A stretch of DNA of 64,000 nt. It comes from Achatina immaculata. Its lineage: Eukaryota > Mollusca > Gastropoda > Stylommatophora > Achatinidae. Each line of letters begins with the position of its first letter. The stretch's first letter is position 1. A program made the translations under genes and the position numbers. Where the stretch lies: assembly GCA_009760885.1 (NCBI GenBank), contig CM019704.1, positions 12,236,303 through 12,300,302 on the forward strand, in the 5' to 3' direction. Below, piece after piece: positions 58,321 through 64,000 of this stretch. The notes beneath the pieces were generated by a model. That model saw nothing but the letters and a program-made list of their open reading frames with translations, had not been told where the DNA came from and ran no database searches.

Positions 58321-58876
58321 CCTTGTGCCCCCTCCCTGTTTGCACTAGGTACATATGATTAACAAGACTCCAGGTTACTGAAATGGCAGCCAAACTGAAC
58401 AAGACAATGCTAATGATTTGTGTAGATTCTCTTCTCAAACTTCTACTTCTCATTAGGCCAAGCATGATTTTGCATATTCCATGACTACACAGTATATGAG
58501 TTTAGGTTGACTGAAAACATTATCTGTGACACAGATACATTCAAATCAAGCAAACTTCATAGTCATATATTCCAAAAATAAGTTCTACTGAACAGACAGC
58601 TATTGGGTATTGATAAGCAAATGTAGCAGACAAGTGAGAGTAACCAGTGAAAGTACTTCTTATCATGATAAACAGTTGTGATGAAGGAAAGGCTGTGATT
58701 TGTTTGGAATAAAAGAGGCAAACTCAGCCACAAATTCTAACAAACATGCATTTCTGTTGAGCTGTGTGATACTATTATCTGAATAACTCGCACATGTAAA
58801 TGAAAGAGGAAAAAAAAAACAAAACAACAGTCAGTCCTGACAGACCAGCAGCTGGCCAGCTTGACTGGCACACATG

Positions 58877-59008
58877 TCACAGCACAAACAAAGTTTTGCC
58901 ATGAAGTGTTCTTATATCATCCACGTCCTTGCTGGTTAGAGCTCCAGAATTCTCCTTGCTTTTACTCAGATGTAACTTCTTTACTGGAACACCAACAACA
59001 GTTGATGC
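58877..59008 (-). CDS. Last coding exon of an unidentified host gene
   Basis: Reading leftward, a 3' splice site (tatgttgcag ending at 59009) opens a 44-codon frame, starting ASTVVGVPVKKLHLSK and ending HGKTLFVL, then TGA at 58879-58877. The exon begins in phase 0, the phase in which the next exon upstream in the window (63287-63568) ends, so the two join without a frame problem. Composition is polar and coding-like, and not repeat-derived. I do not recognise the protein family. Other exons may lie between the two in the 4.3-kb gap. No clear AATAAA follows closely; the nearest I see on this strand is near 57403, beyond the 62-bp array. Confidence 0.6.
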   Translation of the reverse strand, partial: ASTVVGVPVKKLHLSKSKENSGALTSKDVDDIRTLHGKTLFVL

Positions 59009-59825
59009 CTGCAACATAAACATCACATACATGTAATAAAACCACTTATAAACATCACATACAGGTAAATATTATAAAACCACTTATAAAAATCACATAT
59101 ATGTACATGTTGACATAAATACTCTGAACTTGTGATCAATGAAACATAAACATTACATACAGGTATATGTAACACTAAGCAGAAATGTGATGAATGATGC
59201 ATGCTGAAATAAGCAGCTATAAATATATATATAATATGCTGACATGGCATGGCCAGTCATTAGCAACAAGTAACTGGTTATCATCTTACCTAGCCTAGTA
59301 CACAGACTTACACAGAAATGTGGTGTCACCTGAAAAGCTTTTATTCTTGTATTTAGTTTTTTATTTCATCAAAAACATATATACACACTTGACAAGCGTG
59401 TTACTTGTATATAAAGCAATTACACTTCTAATTCACATATACCTTGTAAAGCAATAATTTTTTAACTCACATATAGTAGCACTTTTTAAATTCTACATCT
59501 GAAATGGCATGTGCTACTGCCATTAAAGATAAAGGTAGCACATGCTACTTGAAATGACTTGCAGGCTACACACATAAATAAACATATCTGTCACCATCGC
59601 TGTCTACAATCATTTTTACTTTTATAATTGTATTCTTCTGTTTTGACAATGTTTATGTCATCGTCATCCTCATCATCAGTGTATGTTTTCTTTTAAATAA
59701 AGTGTTCAATTTTTCACTTTCTTTTTCATTATTAAAATATGGAAGGGGTGTGTGTGTGTATATATGTATATATATACACCAGCCCTTCCCTCCATATATA
59801 TATATATATCTCAAGAGGGAGAGAG
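59009..59825. other. Intron sequence of the minus-strand gene
   Basis: AT-rich non-coding DNA. Near 59015-59110 a motif with aaacatcacatacatgta is repeated three to four times. A TATA-type dinucleotide run lies near 59759-59810. No further exon is evident to me. Confidence 0.5.
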
Positions 59826-59960
59826 AACAAACAAACATACTTTATTTTCAAGGGGTTAAGAACTGGGCACACAGGCCCGTCAAACATTCTGCCCTTCATC
59901 ATACAGCTTTCACTCAGTCGCAGTCATTCAGCATTTGTTAGTGAGCATAATAATCATGAA
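59826..59960 (-). mobile_element. 3' end fragment related to family A
   Basis: On the minus strand it reads through gatgaagggcagaatgtttg and cgggcctgtgtgcccagttc to an aataaa-like signal. It closely matches the 3' end of family A at about 3675-3760 (gggcacgcaggcccgtctta, cattctgcccttcatca). Only the last 100-130 bp can be aligned by eye. It lies within the presumed intron. Confidence 0.75.
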
Positions 59961-60157
59961 GACACAATTAAATGATTACGTAAATAAATAATAAACTTAT
60001 CTCATGTCCATACACTCCACACTGTGATTTATGTAACTGGCATGAAATGTAAACTTACATTATCACATTTATTATAAACTAAAAAATCTGTAAAAAAGTA
60101 GTATAAAACAATACAACAATCAAGCCATACTTTAAACTACTTTAGACTTTGACAGTA

Positions 60158-60192
60158 TATATATATACACACACACACACACAAACGTACAC
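60158..60192. repeat. (TA)n(CA)n microsatellite
   Basis: A short TA run followed by about ten CA units, in intronic DNA. Confidence 0.9.
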
Positions 60193-60324
60193 ACACACAC
60201 CTATACTTTTCATATACACAAGATACATATATTCACACACAAATGCAAGTATGTAACACAAATATACAAACACACACAAGAGGGGGTGTGTGAGAGAGAA
60301 GCAGCATGCAGACAATGAAGATGA

Positions 60325-60605
60325 GTACTGAAACTGAACGACATAGTGATGAGCTAATAATAAAAACTGAATGATATAGTGATGAGCTAATAATAAAAAC
60401 TGAATGATATAGTGATGAGCTAATAATAAAAACTGAATGATACAGTGATGAGCTAATAATAAAAACTGAATGACATAGTGATGAGCTAATAATAAAAACT
60501 GAATGATATAGTGATGAGCTAATAATAAAAACTGAATGATATAGTGATGAGCTAATAATAAAAACTGAATGATATAGTGGTGAGCTAATAATAAAAACTG
60601 AGTGA
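60325..60605. repeat. 33-bp minisatellite in the intron
   Basis: About eight copies of a 33-bp unit containing gatgagctaataataaaaac, nearly identical. The minus-strand 262-codon ORF across it is a periodicity artefact. Confidence 0.94.
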
Positions 60606-61479
60606 TTGTGTCAAGGTGTAGCATGGTCTTGTAGTAATGATTATAGTTGTTATTATTATTATTAATGAATATGATTATGAACATATTGTAGGCATAATAG
60701 TAACATCTAACAGAAAAAGTAAATTGGAAAATTAGAGCATGGTAGAAAAACTTCCATGACACAAGTATGACTGGACGCTTGACACAAGTAAACAGAATAG
60801 AAAAGACGAATGGAAAAGGCAGACGCAACAAAAAGTGAGGACACAATGAAACCTCCGACACAAAAGGGCAAGATAATGACTTAGGTAAATAACAACTGTA
60901 TAGACGAAATTGACGTAGACTGACATGCATGACACCTGTTAGGTGACATGCGTTAGAACGCTATTAGGATGCAACTGCATACGGTTTTTAAATAAAAGTG
61001 TGACCAACTCGGCCAGCTGACCAATTTAGAGGCATGGTGTAAACTGACTTACAACATATAAGTCACAGGGCAGTTTGAATGACGGACAATCAGAACGCTC
61101 ATGGGAACCAGTGGACATCTGAAGGGTGGAGCCAAAATACTTACTGGTTAATCCATCAAGCTGGACTTGAAGATAAAAAGGTGAGCGGAGAGACAGGAGA
61201 GGACCAGGAAGTACAGGAGAGAGGAGACAGAGGAGGGAGCCTGAAGACAGAGGAACAAGGACGGTCAGTGAATAAAGACTGGTCCAGACGCCAAAGGAAA
61301 TAGAAGGAAGGAGCCCCCAAGAAGAGGACAGATAAAAGGGATGGTGACTGCAGTAAAACTGGTTTAAATAAATAAGGTAGATAGAGGTGTATGGTGCAGT
61401 TTTACAAAGTGAGGGAGGGAGTGAGTAAGGTGAGAAAAAAACAAATAGAAAGTATGAGAATGTATAAATGAAAAACATA
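60606..61479. other. Intron sequence, purine-rich in part
   Basis: Non-repetitive, with a purine-rich stretch (about 61190-61330, gagaggagacagaggag). No exon or element is recognised. Confidence 0.45.
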
Positions 61480-62180
61480 CAACATCCGATATTTCGGCGT
61501 GAGCCTTATTCGAGGATACATGCACAATGAGACAAAAACATGGGATGTGGAGAGATAATGAATGAAGAATATAAACACCTGCAGGGAGAAAATGTGAAAC
61601 TGGTGAATAGGACAAGACCCTACAGACACCAATATGTTGGCAGAGAAGAAAATAGGGTGGTGGTAGGGAGGGGTAGCATAGAGAAAGAGAGTTAAAAAAA
61701 AAAGAAACATAAAAAAGGGCCAGTGGAAAAATAAAGAAGTTACAGAAAGCTGAAGATATTGTTAATTCCAGCTGGGTGGAGACAGCCGATCTGGAAAATA
61801 AGGCGCTGTTCTAGGACCCTCCGAGATCGTACATCAGCAGAACAAGAGCGGATCGCACTAACAGAAATGCCCTGTTTACCCCGTGGTTGCTAAGGCAAAA
61901 ATGTATAGCCACAGGTGTCCAGGCCCTCTTAGAAATATCATTGAGATGCTGGCGAAATCGACCTCCTAACCGTAAGCCAGTCTCCCCTATGTACTTCAAA
62001 CCGCAACGTTTGCACATAATAGCATAAATAACTTTATGTGAAGTACAGGTAAAACCCTCCTGAACTGATAACGTGGACTTAGGGAAGGAGATCTGGCTAG
62101 CCTCGACAACAAAAGGACAAATGTTACATCTACGGCGTCAGCAATGTCTGGTACCAAGAAAAGGAAGTCCAGAGGCTAGT
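61480..62180 (-). mobile_element. Penelope-like element, 3' fragment
   Basis: The fragment holds the C-terminal endonuclease domain and 3' UTR of a Penelope-like retroelement. The UTR includes ctcgaataaggctcacgccg and aaatatcggatgttg, a form often seen after the endonuclease in such elements. The RT half is not present, so it is 5'-truncated at about 62180. It lies in the intron between the two exons and in the same orientation as the gene. Confidence 0.78.
61740..62180 (-). pseudogene. GIY-YIG endonuclease of the Penelope-like element
   Basis: This endonuclease type cuts target DNA for Penelope-like elements. Blocks in order: RRRCNICPFV (Cys pair, preceded by a stop), FTCTSHKVIYAIMCKRC (second Cys pair), GLKYIGETGLRLGGRFRQHLNDI (the GIY-YIG core with the Arg and His typical of it), then VAIHFCLSNHG. 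A shift in the G run near 61880 moves the remainder to another frame, where ISVSAIRSCSADVRSRRVLEQ (Glu of the active site expected here) and IFQIGCLHPAGINNIFSFL end at TAA (61742-61740). One frameshift and one stop disable it. Confidence 0.8.
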
Positions 62181-63286
62181 GGACAAGTGAGGGGGATCAT
62201 CAGCGGTAGACAGAGAAGAAAAGAACAGCAGATGGAAGAACAGATGATCAGGGTAGGACAGGCAAGAGAAGAACAGAAGGACAGGCAATCAGAGAAGAAC
62301 ACACTCCAGAGATGACATGAGAGAGAAAGAAGACGTAGGTAACGACACAGATGAAACAGATAGACAATTAGAGCAATAGATACTCAGGAAAAGCAGTTTT
62401 GAAGAAGTAGTTTTAGAACAGACTGAAGGTGTGTTTCAAGTACTTCAAGTGATTATGAAGAATTGATACTTTTGAAACTTCGAGTACAATGATTTAGCCA
62501 TGTAACTGATTGATCACTTGTTGTAGATCTAATATAATACTGAGTTAGGAAAAGTTCTTGTACCAAGTGCAGAATATTGTGAAATTGAGAAAATTGAGAA
62601 ATGCTGTACGTAGAATATGATAGAGTTAGATATTGTGAACAAATGATTAAGTGATTCAATCCAAGTGATGTTGTCGACAACACATGTTGAGCTTATTTGT
62701 CAGAATTAAATACTGCAGTGAACGTTTTATTGGGCTTGATTTAGTGAATGTGGTAATGCATGAGGAGACCTCGTTTTATGATCAAAAGAAAAACTTAATC
62801 ATCTTCAATCTTCATCAATAGTTTGATAGTTCACACATATACACTGTTATAAAGGCTGACAAAGACTACTGCAGTCTACACTGGTAAAAGACCTGAATCT
62901 GGCGAGTGATGGAACAGCCCTACAACAGAAGCCATATTGATGATGGATGTGCTGGACTGCAAGCTAAATCTAAACCATACCACCCATCCATTGCACTTTC
63001 CTGGCTAAACTCAGAAAGAAAGAAAAAAATGCACTGCTGCTGCTGCCACTGCCACCATGACATTAAATACTAATGAACATAGTTGTTACTTGAAGTGCAT
63101 GTATTTATTATGGTTACATTATTATCATGCTTATCTCTAGTTTATGATTGTCTAGCTTTGCCCAAGTTAGTGAATGACATGCCATTTTATTGCAGAAATG
63201 AGTTAACCTTTTTTTTTTTTTTGCCAAAACCTGAAGAGTTTGTGAGATATATGCTAAAAATGTGATGTGAAAATAACCATCTGTAC
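62181..63286. other. Intron sequence
   Basis: About 1.1 kb without arrays. Purine-rich at the left (62190-62350). A T run of about 15 lies near 63208. No exon is recognised. Confidence 0.5.
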
Positions 63287-63568
63287 CTGGGTCTGAAGCT
63301 CAGACAAAGTGAGAAATTCTCCTCTGGGATTCTCCAAGAGTAATGTCCCCTTGCGATCTGTGCTGTCCACATTAACATAATGACAAACTGGTCTATCCAC
63401 TCTAACAGTGGTGCAGGGTAATACACCACCATTCACAGTCTGTGGTGCCACATAGATGGTTTTATGAGAGAGAGAGTCCAGCTTGGTATCAGCTCTAAGT
63501 TCTTGTCTCAGATCTGGTTCTTTGAACAAAACAATCTTCAATCCCCGTAGTCCGAACACAGATTGTAC
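63287..63568 (-). CDS. Internal coding exon of an unidentified host gene
   Basis: A 282-bp exon (94 codons) on the minus strand with good borders: acceptor tctgtccag just before 63568 and donor CAG|gtacag at 63287. It starts and ends in phase 0. The peptide starts VQSVFGLRGLKIVLFKEP, includes YVAPQTVNGGVLPC and ends NPRGEFLTLSELQTQ; it looks like a folded, mostly beta-type globular segment and is free of low complexity. The open frame runs slightly past both borders, so length alone does not prove the splice sites. The upstream exons lie beyond the right edge of the window. I do not recognise the family. Confidence 0.65.
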
Positions 63569-63604
63569 CTGGACAGACAAGTCAAGATGTGCAAGTACCA
63601 GTTC

Positions 63605-64000
63605 TTACCAGATTAACAGACAATACAAAACAGATATGCAAAAAATATACTAATATACAGGACCATATAACCAGAAAATACATTAACATACAACACTAGA
63701 TAAACAGAAAATACATGAACATACAACACAAGATAAACAAAAATACATGAACATGCAAGACTAAATAAACAGAAAATACATGAATATACAAGACTAGATA
63801 AAACAGGCAATACATGAACATACAAGGCTAGATAAAACAGGCAATACATGAACATACAAGGCTAGATAAAACAGGCAATACATGAACATACAACACAAAC
63901 AGAAAATATATGAACATACAAGGCTAGATAAAACAGAAAATACATGAACATACAAGACTAGATAAAACAGGCAATATATGAACATACAAGGCTAGATAAA
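63605..64000. repeat. 34-bp minisatellite running off the right edge
   Basis: About 11 copies of a 34-bp unit (core aatacatgaacatacaaggc), with shorter copies at the left. It lies in the intron upstream (minus sense) of the 63.3-kb exon. Hydrophobic minus-strand ORFs here are artefacts. Confidence 0.94.

Noticed and set aside
60142..60930. 262-codon minus-strand ORF in the intron
   Set aside because: Its middle is the 33-bp array and its ends are microsatellite and unique intronic DNA.

Overview
This window looks like nuclear DNA of an invertebrate animal, most likely a mollusc and perhaps a gastropod. It has no compact operon-like genes. It has non-LTR retrotransposons with RTE-like endonuclease and reverse transcriptase (RT) domains and microsatellite tails, a Penelope-like GIY-YIG endonuclease, a tRNA-derived SINE and intron-bearing exons with GT/AG borders. 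By eye, a little over half of the window is tandem minisatellite DNA and about a quarter is retroelement sequence. The mollusc assignment is an inference from the style of the SINE and RTE families, not from a marker gene.

Layout. 1-7.2 kb: a run of short arrays, with one 5'-truncated CR1/L2/Jockey-like element (3660-5482) inserted in a 26-bp array. 7.4-15.6 kb: an RTE graveyard. An RTE-like copy on the minus strand (family B) is split by a plus-strand element (family C) and by a nearly complete third element (family D), both with recognisable target-site duplications. 16.0-24.9 kb: one 34-bp array of about 8.9 kb. 25.5-27.2 kb: the RNase H and zinc-knuckle end of an ingi/I-like element in which three coding segments have each grown into a minisatellite. 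27.1-29.3 kb: a nearly perfect 1.08-kb tandem duplication. 29.3-33.6 kb: 12/24-bp arrays carrying a SINE. 33.6-37.4 kb: mixed DNA with two candidate promoter-like clusters and more arrays. 37.4-46.9 kb: large 34-, 26/32-, 49- and 34-bp arrays with one RTE-like fragment. 48.1-53.2 kb: 41-bp and 28-bp arrays. 53.2-56.8 kb: more D and B fragments. 57.5-58.3 kb: a 62-bp array. 58.8-64 kb: the 3' end of a minus-strand host gene (two exons, both phase 0) whose intron holds a Penelope-like fragment, a retroelement 3' end and further arrays.

The only host protein-coding sequence I can support is that exon pair, plus a very tentative 48-residue ORF near 36.8 kb. All long ORFs inside arrays are by-products of repeat periodicity. 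The most unusual feature is how minisatellites and retroelements are linked: arrays grown from inside an RNase H-bearing retrotransposon, insertions into arrays, a duplicated insertion edge, and five unrelated arrays with the same 34-bp period. All homology statements come from reading motifs by eye; no database search was run.
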